64,000 bases of DNA, from positions 9,947,001 through 10,011,000 of the forward strand of contig CALZFC010000005.1 in NCBI GenBank assembly GCA_945643635.1. Direction: 5' to 3'. A model generated the notes under the pieces. It was given only the letters and a program-made list of their open reading frames with translations, ran no database searches and was not told where the DNA came from. Both the position numbers and the translations under genes were made by a program. Every line of letters begins with the position of its first letter. The first letter of the stretch is position 1. Shown here one piece after another: positions 13,501 through 25,646 of this stretch. The DNA comes from Allodiplogaster sudhausi (lineage: Eukaryota; Nematoda; Chromadorea; Rhabditida; Diplogasteridae).

Positions 13501-16244
13501 AAAACAAAAGGTAACAAATTTCGATAACAACATTTTACAAATATATTATTTTAGTAAGCTATATATTTCAGATTATCTCTAAAGGCAATGAAATTTAAAA
13601 AAAGGTGAAACAGATAATAAAGATGCCTTCTGTCCATCTGCGCTGAGCATGTTGTGGAGGTCTTTCGGGGTGAGTTCGAGGAGTCGATTCTCCGTGAGTC
13701 TCTTGCACTCGATCTTCTCCACCCAGTCAAGACGAATGAAGTCAGGCACCAGTTGTCTGCAAATCATAACAACATTGGTATTCATGGAGAGAAATTTTTA
13801 TTAAAATTAAAATTTCCCCAAAAAGTTAACAGACCTTTGTGTTTGGATTCCACCATCGTGATTCTAGGCGCAAGTCTCTATGAACCCCTCATTTGATTCT
13901 TACAGAAAAGCCCTATTAAATGTTCACGGCCAAAAATTCTGCGAATTATCTGTTTTTGTGTCAAATATTAAGCTATGTAATTGAAGACCTCGCCAATTCT
14001 TTTAATACAACGATTCATTAATTTTTTTTAAATAGCCTACCTGAGTGGATTCTGATTCGGCCAGACTCGCTTCTCGATTCCCTTCGCCATCGTCAACATT
14101 CGTGCCGTCGTCTGAGCCCAGCCGTGCTTCAAGGCAACTTCGAAGTAGGCACGAGCAAGGCGACCTGAGAAGAAAGAAAGCGGGAGAGAGAAAGATAGAG
14201 AGGAGAGAGAGGGGGACAGAGAAAAGAGTAAGCGAGAGAGAGAAGACAGCGAAACAATGAACGTATTGAAAGAGTAATCAAACTGCTGATAGTTGATCTT
14301 GATAATTCGAAGAAAAAGAACTAACTAGCATTCTGTTCGATGTAGTACATTTCACTTGCAAGTGAGAAGGAGCGAATGTTGCAGCGGGAGATGTATCCCT
14401 GACAGATAATAAAATATTTTCATTCTTAACCTTTTGCTCACGTGTTTATGGCCTAATTCTCTCTCTCTCTCTCTCGCTCTATCTCCTTCTCGGCTCACTT
14501 TCTGATTCCCCATGCTGTCTCTCATTGCAGACCCCTGCCTCCCTTCTCACGCCCTCTTTCTCTCTCGCTCTTACCTGCAGCATGCAGTTGACTTTTCCCT
14601 CTGTGAGTGCGAGGGAGTCTGGTCTCATCGGCACTCTGCAACCCATGGATCTCAAGTCGCAGAGGTCTTCCGTCTCCTCTTCTCGAACCTAAAAAAATAT
14701 ATAATAATTAAACTGTGAGAAGAAAATTCAAAAACAAATAGCAATTTGATGAACAATATTATAACAACAAATTAGTAAATAGTGATGTAAATAAAATAAA
14801 ATAAACAATAAAACCACTCTGGACGTACTTTGAGTTGGACAAACTCCTTGGACTGTCCAATCAGACCGAGGATATGATCATCTCGCATGTTCTCGTTGAA
14901 AATCACCGGCTGGCCTTCTGAACCCAGCAAACAGTTTACAGATATCATAATTTAATCCTTTTTTCTTTATTGCTAAGCGACATTAAAGTATTTCATGTTC
15001 GAGTTACTAGTAAAACGAATTTAATATTTAAAAGAAGAAAACAAAATAAACCTTGCACATTCATCATAACGACCGTGTCGAACTTGACGTAGAAATTCGA
15101 AGAGATTCGACCCAGATCAGTAGAGGAAAGGAAGCCGTTCCTGCAGCAATTAACAGTGCATTTGATATCTTCATTTTGGCTATTTGTGTATGCTCATATC
15201 TTGTTTTAATCGCTATTTGTGTTGTTAAAAACATATCTGGTAAGACGCACGTTCTCATAGTGTTCAATCAATCAATTCATACTAATACACTTTCATAAGT
15301 GTATAGCAAAGGTATATTTCCAACGTTCGCAATTTGATATTTTCATGGCAAAGGTTGACTCAGAATTTCCTCGTAGTGTAAGCGAGTTGCAGGGAATGTA
15401 AAACGCTTGCACTCAAATTCCACATTGCGATTGCTTCGATTGTGAGTGCCTATTGCTACCAATCCTAGCTAATATATCGAAATGAAAGCTAAAATACTCC
15501 ATTTAGATATATTTTTAATAACTAATATAACGAACAAGCTGTCAAATCTGATCATCTTGTTCTTGTCCAGCTCAATGGCCGCTTCTGTCAGTTGAGCCTT
15601 TAGTCGAACACTTAGATCCGGATCCTACAAAAAAAGCTTATTTCGCATTTTTTTACCGATATTTTTTCACGGGCTGCATGATACTAAGCATGACCTAACA
15701 GCTTCAATTTTGCCTTTTTTAACTACCCTATTGCTGGAGCGTACTTCATAAAACAAATTTAAATGTTTACAATTGATCAATTCGCATCGTGATCTCCTCA
15801 ATTCTTCCCTCATTCTGACCCTGTTGAGAATGTCCCATGGCATGCCGTAGTTGAGTGGATTCCTCTTCGCTCTCAGCATGTAATACGTGTAGGACAGCCA
15901 CTCCACGGCTTCGTCAATGTTCGTTACGGTCCCTGCAACTCTATTATTATTATATCTCGAACATTCACTTAAAAAATGGTAGAAATATTTCGATTAAAAA
16001 CAAATTGGATGAAAAACGTGCCACATTCTACCAACTTTTAAATTTAAACAGAAAACGATAATACCCAAAATAGTAAAATCAGAATTATAATTTCTGAACC
16101 AAGAGCGATCTCGGCGTTGAGATTGTCGTGGATGTTCTTGAAGAACTGTGACTCAATGGGTATCTGCATCACGAGCATTCGCAGGTAGATTGACAGCTTG
16201 CTCTCCCACGTGATGATTACTCCGTGGCCCTGGATAAAAGAGAA

Positions 16245-16284
<40 letters not shown>

Positions 16285-19200
16285 AGAGAAAGAGGGGTGA
16301 TAGAGAGAGAAGTAGAAGTTTAGAGAAGCAGCAAGGAAGTGTAACGAAATAGTGGGTATGTGATGTGAAAGCATAAGATTGAATAATATTTAAAATAGTA
16401 CAACAATGTTAAATAAATTTCTTTTTATTTGGTATTAGATAGCGCTAAGACCGGTTTGGAACGCAACTGATATGAGAAGAGTGCGTAAATGCCAACCTCG
16501 TTCTCGAACTGGGGTCGACCAGCTCGACCAAAGATCTGCTGCACGTCAAGGACGCCGAGATCAGCGAAGGCGCCCGCTTGCGCGTCGAAGACATCCGTAC
16601 CCTCAAATCATTATTTTCATATTTATTTTATAGACATATAAATCTGGCATCTCTTTTATTTCGTAGCAATCTTATCTTAATCACACTACAATTCCCTCAC
16701 CCATCCTTTCTCTCTCTCCTCTCTCTCTCTCTCTCGCTCATCGGAGAGTTTTAGGCTCTCTCTCTCGCTCATCGCAAAAATTATGACTCAATCAATATCT
16801 GTCCCCTTTATTCAAGCATGGCAGTTGGTTTCGATAAGTGCATAACTAGATATACGGCGAGCAATAACTTCTTACCCGAATAACGACAGCGTGTGCTGGA
16901 AGATTGACACCCCACGCGAGAGTTGCGGTCGTGAAGAGGACCTGCAGAGCATTAATAATCATCTTAGCTCGGTATATCATTTTAATAGTAAGCCTATAAT
17001 AAGGCAATAAAAGCCAATAAAATATCAACAGAATCTGCAATGTATTAATTAATCATATCATACCATATCAATAAAATAAAATACTACAATTCTGCTACAA
17101 AATCACAACCTTGGAACGCTGTAATATAATAAATTCCTTTAACAAAAATCCATACGAGTTTCAAAGATTCGAACCGAAATGTGTCCCGCCGCGAATGCCT
17201 TCTCCATGAGATTACGGTCATGCCGCATAAGGCCAGCGTGGTGGCAGCCGAGGCCAACGCCGAAGAGCGTAGCCAGCTGGTGATTGCGAACCGTGTTCAT
17301 CTAAATTCAAGAAATATTACTAATCAATAATAGATACTTAACTTATATGAACAAGCCGAGCGGATTAGTGCAAATTCAAAAAAATGTACGAAAAAAACAA
17401 TATTCAATACGATTACAATTTTTTTTTTAAATTCCCACTCGAGCATACCGCTTTACGGGTGTTGATGTAGCCAGCAGACTTGGCAGCTGGCGGAATGAAG
17501 ACTTGGCTTTCTCCCTGAATTGGAGTAGCGAAATAAAGCATCAAATTATTTTTAGACATCTGAATTAACATTCGAATGAAAATATATCGATAAGTTGTAT
17601 TTTCATTCTTTTTAAATGTAAAATCTTGGCCTCAATTCTTATTTGACAAACCTTATTAGCAGCATAAGTCATGAAGAACTGTGCCAGTTGGGTTGTTGCA
17701 TTCCTCGCGTGTACAAAGACGAGAACCTAATGATTAACGATGACTGCCAATTACATTGAGACAAAATTAATACCGGAAAAGATAGAAGTAAAGCAGTAGG
17801 TATATCCATTAAATAATTTTTTTACTACTCTCGTGTGCAGTTTCATCGCTGTAAAAAATATTCGGAATGCAGATAAAAAAATACCTGGTGGCCTCGCTTC
17901 ACGTAGTCAACAACCTCTTCGAAGCAGACCTATAACAGAGATAGAAAAATACCTAGAATTTTTTTAAAAGTTATTTTGTTTGTAAAACCAAGCATATGAA
18001 TAAAGTATAATCCAGTGAAAACATACAATATCCATCTCTTGCTTCAGCTCGTTTCGTTTCACTCCGCGTGGCTCTTTGACTCCAATGAACTTCTGTGTCA
18101 ATGGAACAGGACGGAAGCGGCCGTCGAAGAAGAACAGACCTCTGAAAATGGCTTTTATTCATTATTTTTTTCTAATTAGAAGGAATGGTCAAAAGAGCAG
18201 AAGTAGATGAACAAATGATATGGAGAAGAAAAGAAATTCGGAGAGAGAAAGTGAGAGAGGGAGAATAAGACAGAGAGAGAAAGAGAGACGAAGAGAGATT
18301 GCGAGACAGAGAGAGAGAGAGAACGAGAGACAAAAAGAGAGACGGAACGAACTTTCTCGGGTTGACTCGTAGAAAGTGCGCGACATCAATGTAGTTCGGC
18401 AGCGTGGCGGAGAGGCCAACGATGCGAATTCCACTCTGGCTCATTTCAACCTTTAAAAAAGATATGTTATCGGGCTCCAAAATTGGATGAATATGACAAA
18501 CAGATACTTTATCATATTCAATTTGTTTTTCTAACATTAATGTTTTATATTTTATTTTTTGAATTCCTGACCTGTCGCAGAGTACGCGCAACAATGGTCT
18601 CAATCACCGGGCCACGTCCATCTTGGAGGAGATGAACCTGCAGAGTTATCAATCAGTACTATTATTAGTCAACTGATGAACACGATGTTCTTCTTCTTCT
18701 TCTGCGCAGATTTCAGTGGCTTACAAGATCCCAAATTTGAGAATGAAGATACCAGAAATGTGTGTTTCTCAAATGGAAGTAAACTAAGAAGATGGAAACC
18801 TCGTCAATGATGAGAAGTCTGACGAGTCCAGAGAGAGAATTGTCGCCTGCTTTTCTCGTGACTACATCCCATTTCTCCGGAGTCAGAATCAGCATCTCAA
18901 GTTTTTATTACAATGTTTATTATTCATTATTTGTTATGTAAGGTGGTAAATATTTACTATTACATTAGAACAAATCTTCATTTAATAATATCAATATGTT
19001 TTAGTTCACAAAAAAGGGCACACTGATGAAACGAAATAGATAATGTAATACTTACTACTTAAAGATGAATGAAAAACATTAAATGACTCATACCTGAGTT
19101 TCGGCGATTTCCTTCTTCGACAGTTGCGTGTCTCCGGTCAACTCGCGGACTTGCAATCCAAGCGGAGCTAGTCTTTTGCCTGTAATAAAAAAAATATATA

Positions 19201-22200
19201 GATAAATTACCTTAACAACATACGGAAACATTAAGAAATGGGTTAAAAACCAAAATTAGGTCCCAATCTAACCGAAACTTTCGGCCATTTCCGCGGCCAG
19301 GGCTTTCATCGGAGCGATGTAAATCACCTCAAGTTGGATTCGTGTCAACTATTTGCGCTGCTTAGAAATCACAATAGACTTCATTTACATACTAACTATA
19401 TCTACGGGTTGTAATTAAATGAAGACTAAATCTTAAACTATTTGGGTTAGCAACATAGCAAATCTTTTCAGATCACGAAAAGAACTGAATAAAGAAACCT
19501 TGAAGTCATCCTTCTGAATCTGGCCATTAGCTCCAACGTGGTCATGAATACAGTTCAGAATGGTCAACATGGCAATGTTCGTCTTACCTGAAGAGAAGCT
19601 TCCAAAACTAGTTATAATAAGTTACTCATTTAATGTAACTACAGCGCAAAAGATTTAAAAAAAAACAGATTCTTTAAATAGCAGACTATAACCGGACGAT
19701 ATTTGACACCCTTTAAAAGAGTTTAATTTTGGTGAGACACTAAAACCGACCAGCTCCAGTGGGCGCGCAAATGAGAAGATTCTCTCGTGTCTTGTATGCT
19801 TGTTCAAAGACGAGTGACTGAATCACGTTCAGCTTCTCGAACCCTTTGAAGCCAGCTTGCCCAATCTAAAAAAAAATATATATAAAAAAGTCATCTTCAA
19901 TGGTATATTAACTCTATAATGGTCTCATTTCTTCTATAAAACAAGCCCAAATTGCATTAGTTACCAGCTCTTCTCATTCTAATCCTTTCTGTCTCACTCT
20001 CTCTTAAACCTCGTCCATATCCCTGATGTAGATGTGCTGAATGTCCTTGACAGAGTCCCGTTGAGGAGGCGGAACTTTCACCGAAATCGTACTCCGAGTA
20101 GTCAGCCGTTCAGTGCCTTCCGGAAGGGCGAACTGAAGAATTTGTTTTTTAATTATCTTGTCTCGTTCAAATAATTATTTTACTTAAATATATTGAATTT
20201 CCAAAGACAAACCTTCTCGCTGTTGAAATTGATAGCTACAGTAGGCGATTGGCTTGCCGCATCGAAAACGAATGGGTAAGCCTGTATAAAAATAATAATT
20301 AAATAATTTTTTTTTGCTACTCATAACTCAGCTTAAAATTTTATATTAGTCGCACATAAACAGCTCAGCGAAATAAAAGATATTTTCTGCATGATAGAAC
20401 GAACTTCTTTTGTTTGCGGAGCAGAGCGAATTGCCGGTTCCCATCGAAGAGCTTGCATTTCCAATTCTCTGGAATAAAAAAAACATTGTATTGTTGTAAG
20501 ATTACTCTTTAAGCAACATCTTGATAAAATTACGTTTAAAAAAATTAGAAGTTGCGTTTCTAAAGATAAATTCTCTGGTTATCCAGACGAAATGGTACGA
20601 ATTAAAAGCTGACTTAACATTTCCTTTAATTCAATAAAATATTTAAAATTCCATCCTAGATGAGAAGATTATTGGCTGACCTCTGCTTCTGCTGCTCCCG
20701 CATCGCCAGTTCCATCTCCAGCTTGTGTGACTCTCCAAAGGCGTGTTCAATTCGAGTGAACTCACGTTTCATGCGCTTCTGCTCCTTGCGGCTTTCCTTT
20801 AAGGTAGCGAAAGATCACATTTAAAATAAAAACATAGTTCCTTTAAAATAACGGATTTTTCCATTCAAAAGGTGAAATACACGGTTACCTCTAACATCAA
20901 AACAATAACAAGAAAAAACCAGTTATAGTGTAGAAACAAGTTAGACTAGTTATGCCGAGATTTATTAAGCATGTTATGATAGAATAAAAAAAACCTTTCG
21001 CATTTCCGCTTCATTCTTCGCTTGCACAATTACTTGCTGACAGTAGCTCGGCTGCCCCTTCAGTGAGACAAGCTACAAAAAAATCTCAACAAAATTCCAC
21101 GAATGAATTATTTAGGGATAAGAATTATTACGGGAAATTTTTTTTAAAGAATATATAAATAGGCATAAGATGAATCAAGTTCAAACCTTCTGAGGAGCTA
21201 TCGCAGAAATTCGATTCTTGTTAGTCTTGGCATCGTCGAGCTCTCCAATCAGCCGTCCCCTCGACTCGAGTACGCGAATCACCAATTCCACGTTATCATA
21301 GCCGAATAAGTCACATAGCTAAAAAAAACTTTATCCACATCAAATTAATAATCTAAAGAATAGACTATTTAAATATCATTTATTTTTGCAAATAAATATT
21401 TATTTAAGCGATTATATGAGAACTTTTTTCCAATGAATTAATTCGCCCCTAACCAAGAATATGCGTCAATTATATTCGGAAAGGCCAATTTTTAGTCAAG
21501 GTATCAAGCCGAAATCGTTCTTAGATATTATTATATTATTAGATGAGACATTCCTTCTTAGAATAAGCAGATATTGTTTGCCCAACCTCTCCTTGAATGT
21601 CTTCGTCCGTTTTCTCTGAACAGATCAACTCGAGAAGGCTCTTCAGAATCGTCTGAGACGTTTCCGGGAAATTCATCTAGAAATTAACTGAATCATTTCC
21701 TCCCAGTTTTCTCCAAATACCTGTTCCTTTCTTCTTACAGAGGCATATGAATCAATAATTTATCGACAAAAGCTACTGACTAAGCTATTATCACACGCAT
21801 AATCAGGTGCTCTGATAGGAAGAAAATGACTGCACCGCAAGATGCTTGAAATAGCTAGAAACCTCAACCGTAGACACGAGTTCGCTCAGCTTCACTTTCC
21901 CGTCGTCAGAAGTTCCATTCATACCGTACGAAGAAGAACAGGGCTCAGTATCATCCCGCTCATCCTGCAGTCAAAGAAAGAGTTTAGGCTAACAGGATGA
22001 TATAGAATGTTCGTTAAAACATTACTTTTAAATAAGAATAAAGAAGATGATTGATAACTCACTTCAGGAATGACAGTCTCTCCACTGAATTCCTTTATTC
22101 TCGCTGCGGCGGGCCAATTCAGCTCTTCAGGGACGTAGTCGTATCTTAAGAAATATGAAAAGAGCATCAGAGACTAAGATTTATGGTAGAAAGATCTTAT

Positions 22201-24640
22201 TGTGATGATATTCGAAGGCTTAAAGTTACATTTTAAAAATCTCATCTGGAAACGATTAGTTACACCTTAAGAAACTTTAGCTTCAATCTGGATGAATAGT
22301 GCGATTTTAGTTGAGTAAATGATAAATTTTTAAGTTCCATTAGGTGCAACTAAGTGCCTGACTTATGACTCTGGCTCTCCATAGCGGCGGCGGAGAAGGA
22401 GGCGGACAGCTTGAGTCTCTGTTCTGTTCTGCTCATTTGCAGACGCGCCTCATCGCTCAGCGCCAAGTATTCGCATGGCGAAACCTCAGCTGAAATTTAT
22501 TTCATTTCAAATAAAGTTTTTAAAAAAAATTCTGTTAATTATATATATTTTACATATTTCTAACCTAATTGTAAGAGCGAATAATCTACTAACAAAACAG
22601 GTATTTCAGATATCAACTAAATACAAAAGTACAAAATCTACCGTACCCTTCTTCGTGCGTCCACTTGTCAGACACGGTTCGTCGGGGCATTTATCCGGAT
22701 CACCCGCGACGGCAGTCCAAGTAAGCGCAGCTGCCTCGTTCAGATTCTTCATGCCGACTATGCCACGGATTCGGATAACCACTGCAATTCCTAGTAATTA
22801 GCAATTAGCAGCGATTGTACCCATTTAAACCTTTTGACACAAAATGTTCGGTAGGCAAGGTAGACTTTTTTTTCGACCTAATATATCAACTCAATATTCT
22901 TAAAAATGGAGCATTTTGGGAGGTAGAAAGGTGCTTTCCGGAACAAACAATGATGCCACTGAAGTGAGCATTCAAAAAAATTTTGTTAACAACAAATGAC
23001 ATTTCCCAGATGGTCAAGTAAAGTTGCGAAAGATATGATCCTCAATAAGAACTAACAATTGACGAGAAGATCTAAGATTTCTTTGTCGTACGGAAAATCT
23101 TTGGCGAAGAGTCCCGTTTTAGCAGCCTGAAAAAATAAAAAGTAAACGAATTACTCATTTGTGCTAGAAAAGACTGGTACAGTTTACGAGATTGTGCAAA
23201 CTACTGTGGTCCAGCTATGGCTATGGCAAACACAAAGGTTTAGAAGTCGAAAAACTTATAACATGGAACCTTATAGTACCTAAAAGTGCAGAGTAATCGA
23301 AGCAAACCTATCACTTGTTTTTATATAAAAAAAATTTCAAACATAGTTGTGCATAAATGAAATACTTTTTAGAAGAAAAAAAAACTTGGTAATGTATTGA
23401 TGGCAAAAATGGATATGAATTGTAGCCCCTTTCTGTGGTTTACCAATACCTCTTGCTCCTTCTCGGAGAGAGAAGCCGCTCCGGCATTCTTGAACATGTT
23501 CACCGCCATGATGGTACGGTAGCGAACGCGACGAGACCGGCCTGAATTTGTATTTGAAACTGATTATTAACACAAAGTACTGCACTACATATAATCGTTA
23601 ATATGAAGAACCATAGTTAAAACTACAAATTTTCGAGAAAATATTTTAATTTCAAAGAGGCAGGACAATCACTAATATTAAACATTAAGGAAGAGGTAGG
23701 AATATAAGAAATAGAAGGAAAAGACAATTGTACCGATAACAATGAGCGTGTCGGAGAGCAGCTTGAGAGTGGTGGCGAGTTCGTGTCGTTGAGCGCGCGC
23801 ATTGACGGAAGAGAGCAGTAACTGCCGGAGCTGCTCGTACGGACTCGAGTACGAGGGCTGGAAAAGGGTAGATAAAACGGAAATCTAAAGGGAAAACACG
23901 GTGATCGCCTCCTTAGATGACGAGGAGAAAATAGATGCAAGCATTACTACTAGCTTATCGGCTGAAGAAAGAAAACATTGAATAATAGGCACTCTGCCAA
24001 CAATCACTGCACACCCTCTTGCAACCAATTTCACTAAGCTGTAAAAGCTCAATACGGGAATAATTCCAGAGTTAAGAGTTTAAAAAAAGCGATAATAGAG
24101 AAAACTCTTGAACGGTAATAATAAAGCAATTATGTTTACTTGTACGACTGAGCCAGCGTTTCTTTCCATTCAAGGGATATTTTAGATAAAGTTCAAGATC
24201 AATAACAAGATGAAAATCGCCAAAAAATAAACAGAAACAGAACCTCGGAAGGAGCGCGCGCATTGGCCGCCGCGACGTTCTTCGGGTGATTGGGAAACAG
24301 CTCGGGCGCGAAGCCGCCGCCATTCGCTACTGCAAAACGAAGAATAGAAAAGTAATTTGAAACGAGAAAAGATACAAAAAATGTCGTTGATAATCTATGA
24401 AAATACCTCAAAAAAGCAAAAGTTGAAACTTCAAAAGCTATTTTGCAACGAAATACCATTTCTTTTTAAACAGAGGAATAATAAATATAATAGAAAAGAA
24501 CCAGTGAGTCGATCTTGCATACAAAGAGGTTCAGAAAAAAGGAAAGAAAAGAAAAGAAAAGGGGTCTGCAAACCTCTGTCAGATTTGTGGTCGCCGCTAA
24601 AGAGCGCGTCGATCTCCGAGTGGACGTCACGACGTGACAT
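310..24640 (-). CDS. ASCC3: ASCC3, dual-cassette Ski2-like RNA/DNA helicase (multi-exon gene span)
   Basis: Helicase subunit of the ASC-1 complex; in animals it splits collided ribosomes and supports ALKBH3 alkylation repair. Start ATG at 24640 ([17 protein letters not shown]). The N-terminal helical region runs to about 20400. Cassette 1: Walker A APTGAGKT split over exons near 19760 and 19570, [10 protein letters not shown] near 19320, [11 protein letters not shown] and DEVH near 18870-18640, [13 protein letters not shown] near 18400, [15 protein letters not shown] near 16900, [12 protein letters not shown] near 16530. Sec63 module 1 follows to about 8340. Cassette 2: GAPTGSGKT near 7440, DEIHLLG near 6400, [20 protein letters not shown] near 4540, [14 protein letters not shown] near 4290. 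Sec63 module 2 ends with [12 protein letters not shown] and a TAG at 310. Both cassettes keep all motifs. This argues against BRR2, whose second cassette is degenerate. Predicted size is close to the roughly 2,200-aa family length. Two introns hold large transposons. Confidence 0.95.
4384..4440. repeat. (GA)n microsatellite in ASCC3 intron
   Basis: An uninterrupted GA run followed by impure GA, lying in the intron between the cassette-2 exons that end in DFPVT and begin with DVLQMM. On the ASCC3 transcript strand it is a CU tract. Confidence 0.95.
6020..6078. repeat. (GA)n microsatellite in ASCC3 intron
   Basis: About 29 perfect GA units immediately beside the exon encoding the cassette-2 motif [17 protein letters not shown] on the transcript strand, forming an extended polypyrimidine tract before the 3' splice site. 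Confidence 0.95.
6735..6832 (+). repeat. Degenerate dispersed repeat, copy A (ASCC3 intron)
   Basis: Contains CCGGAAATCGGGGTGGG, then CTTGGTGGGTAAAGCTCTGA and GGCCCAAAACCACGGTGG. A related string occurs in a PUS3 intron (33650-33730), and its style resembles the inner ends of the hAT-like MITE at 35335-35668. Probably an old non-autonomous transposon fragment. Confidence 0.5.
7510..7660. repeat. (GA)n-rich tract upstream of the cassette-2 Walker A exon
   Basis: Impure GA repeat of about 150 bp. On the ASCC3 strand it runs as CU directly into the CGCAG acceptor of the exon encoding [20 protein letters not shown]. Confidence 0.95.
8600..8755. repeat. Left subterminal 31-bp tandem array of the MULE-like element
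   Basis: About four degenerate copies of a 31-bp unit containing GCTCAGTTGCCGAT followed by an A-rich then G-rich run. The array is the reverse complement of the array at the other end of the same element. Confidence 0.85.
9700..9955. repeat. Right subterminal 31-bp tandem array of the MULE-like element
   Basis: About eight nearly identical head-to-tail copies of a 31-bp unit (core CTACTCCCCCTTTTCCAAAT then CGGCAACTGAG). They are contiguous with no unique spacers, so this is not a CRISPR. Copies on this side are far more uniform than on the left, suggesting recent expansion. Confidence 0.95.
11441..11500 (-). other. tRNA-like segment in left arm of palindrome 1
   Basis: Reads TAGCCAATTGGTTGTGC (A-box / D-arm-like), then GGTTCGAAGCC (B-box / T-arm-like) after about 20 nt. 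The T-stem does not pair well and the anticodon arm is too short, so it is not a functional tRNA gene. It is a tRNA-derived or pol III promoter-like relic. Confidence 0.45.
12228..12292 (+). other. tRNA-like segment in right arm of palindrome 1
   Basis: Mirror copy of the segment in the left arm, with the same A-box-like and B-box-like strings now on the plus strand. The two copies point toward opposite outer ends of the palindrome. Confidence 0.45.
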
Positions 24641-25646
24641 AGCGAGCTCTGCTAAGAACAACAATAGAAAACATACGGAATGAAAGTGAAGAGTTGTATA
24701 AAAATGCAGGGGATTGCACAACCTTGCAATTTTCAAACGTAATTCTCGTGTGCCAAAGCGCGAATTCGAAATTTGTATCCAACGCATTTTAGTGTGCTCG
24801 TACTGCAGATCATTTGAGCGCGTGAGATCATTTTATACCTCAATTTCAAATGATCTTATTTCTTATATATTTATTTTTTATTCATTTTGTTAATTTTTTG
24901 AGAAGTGTTGTAAGGTGTATCCAACTAGGAAGCTAGCATTAACATTGTAAAATGGTTAGACAACAAATATATATCGATGGTATAGTCGTGATATTTCGGA
25001 GAAGTTGTTGTAAGATACATGAAAGTAGTATCACAAGATATCCAGCACTTCGACAACTATTCCACAATTGTTATTCCGCGTGCATACAAGTAGCGAAGAG
25101 AAGTGAAACAGATGATTTTTAAATGGGCTTTTGTAACATCATAAACGAGAGATATGGCCTTCAAAATGCATGATCTGTTCAGTACTGTGAATGAATTCTT
25201 TCCATCTTCACTAGCCTTTTTTAAGCCATGCAATTCAAAACGACAGTGTTGGGCACTGCATTTGGTGTGCGAGTTTCGATCGAGCTGCGGCAGCTGACTT
25301 TCTGAAAGCGACTGATTGTGAGCAAACATGAAATGTAGAATTCTGCTCGTCTCCCTGGCCCTCTCTTCACGCATTACTCCCTCGCTGCCAAATTAACCAA
25401 ACTATTTGGTTCTCCTTAACCCCCGAGACTCATGAACCGTTCCAGTTCTTTATTCGGAATTGACAAATGAAAAATAAACATGAAAAAGAACTCATCCATT
25501 CCAAGCCAGTTTGACAACAACAGTAACCGTCAACTATTCTTTATTCAGAAAGCCAAAAAGCCAAAAGATGCGAAATGAGCACAAAAATGGGCAGCTTTAG
25601 GGGGAAAAGTGAAGATGGAGCTGTTTCTCCTGCTCTGGTGGTGGTC
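24641..25646. other. Intergenic: ASCC3 5' flank and 3' UTR of the next gene
   Basis: No convincing coding exon. It holds the ASCC3 promoter side and, toward 25646, the 3' UTR of the minus-strand gene that ends there. Two AATAAA signals on the minus strand lie at 25449-25454 and 25540-25545. The 105-codon open frame at 25057-25374 has no recognisable features. Confidence 0.6.
25540..25545 (-). terminator. Poly(A) signal AATAAA
   Basis: AATAAA on the minus strand about 100 nt past the TAA at 25647. A second copy at 25449-25454 could act as an alternative site. Confidence 0.5.

Noticed and set aside
310..24640. BRR2/SNRNP200 instead of ASCC3
   Set aside because: The second cassette keeps an intact DEIH and GRAGRPQF, which BRR2 has lost, and the C-terminus reads SDCYLG as in ASCC3.
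25057..25374. 105-codon minus-strand frame between genes
   Set aside because: Lies in the likely 3' UTR/intergenic DNA with no recognisable motif or splice context.
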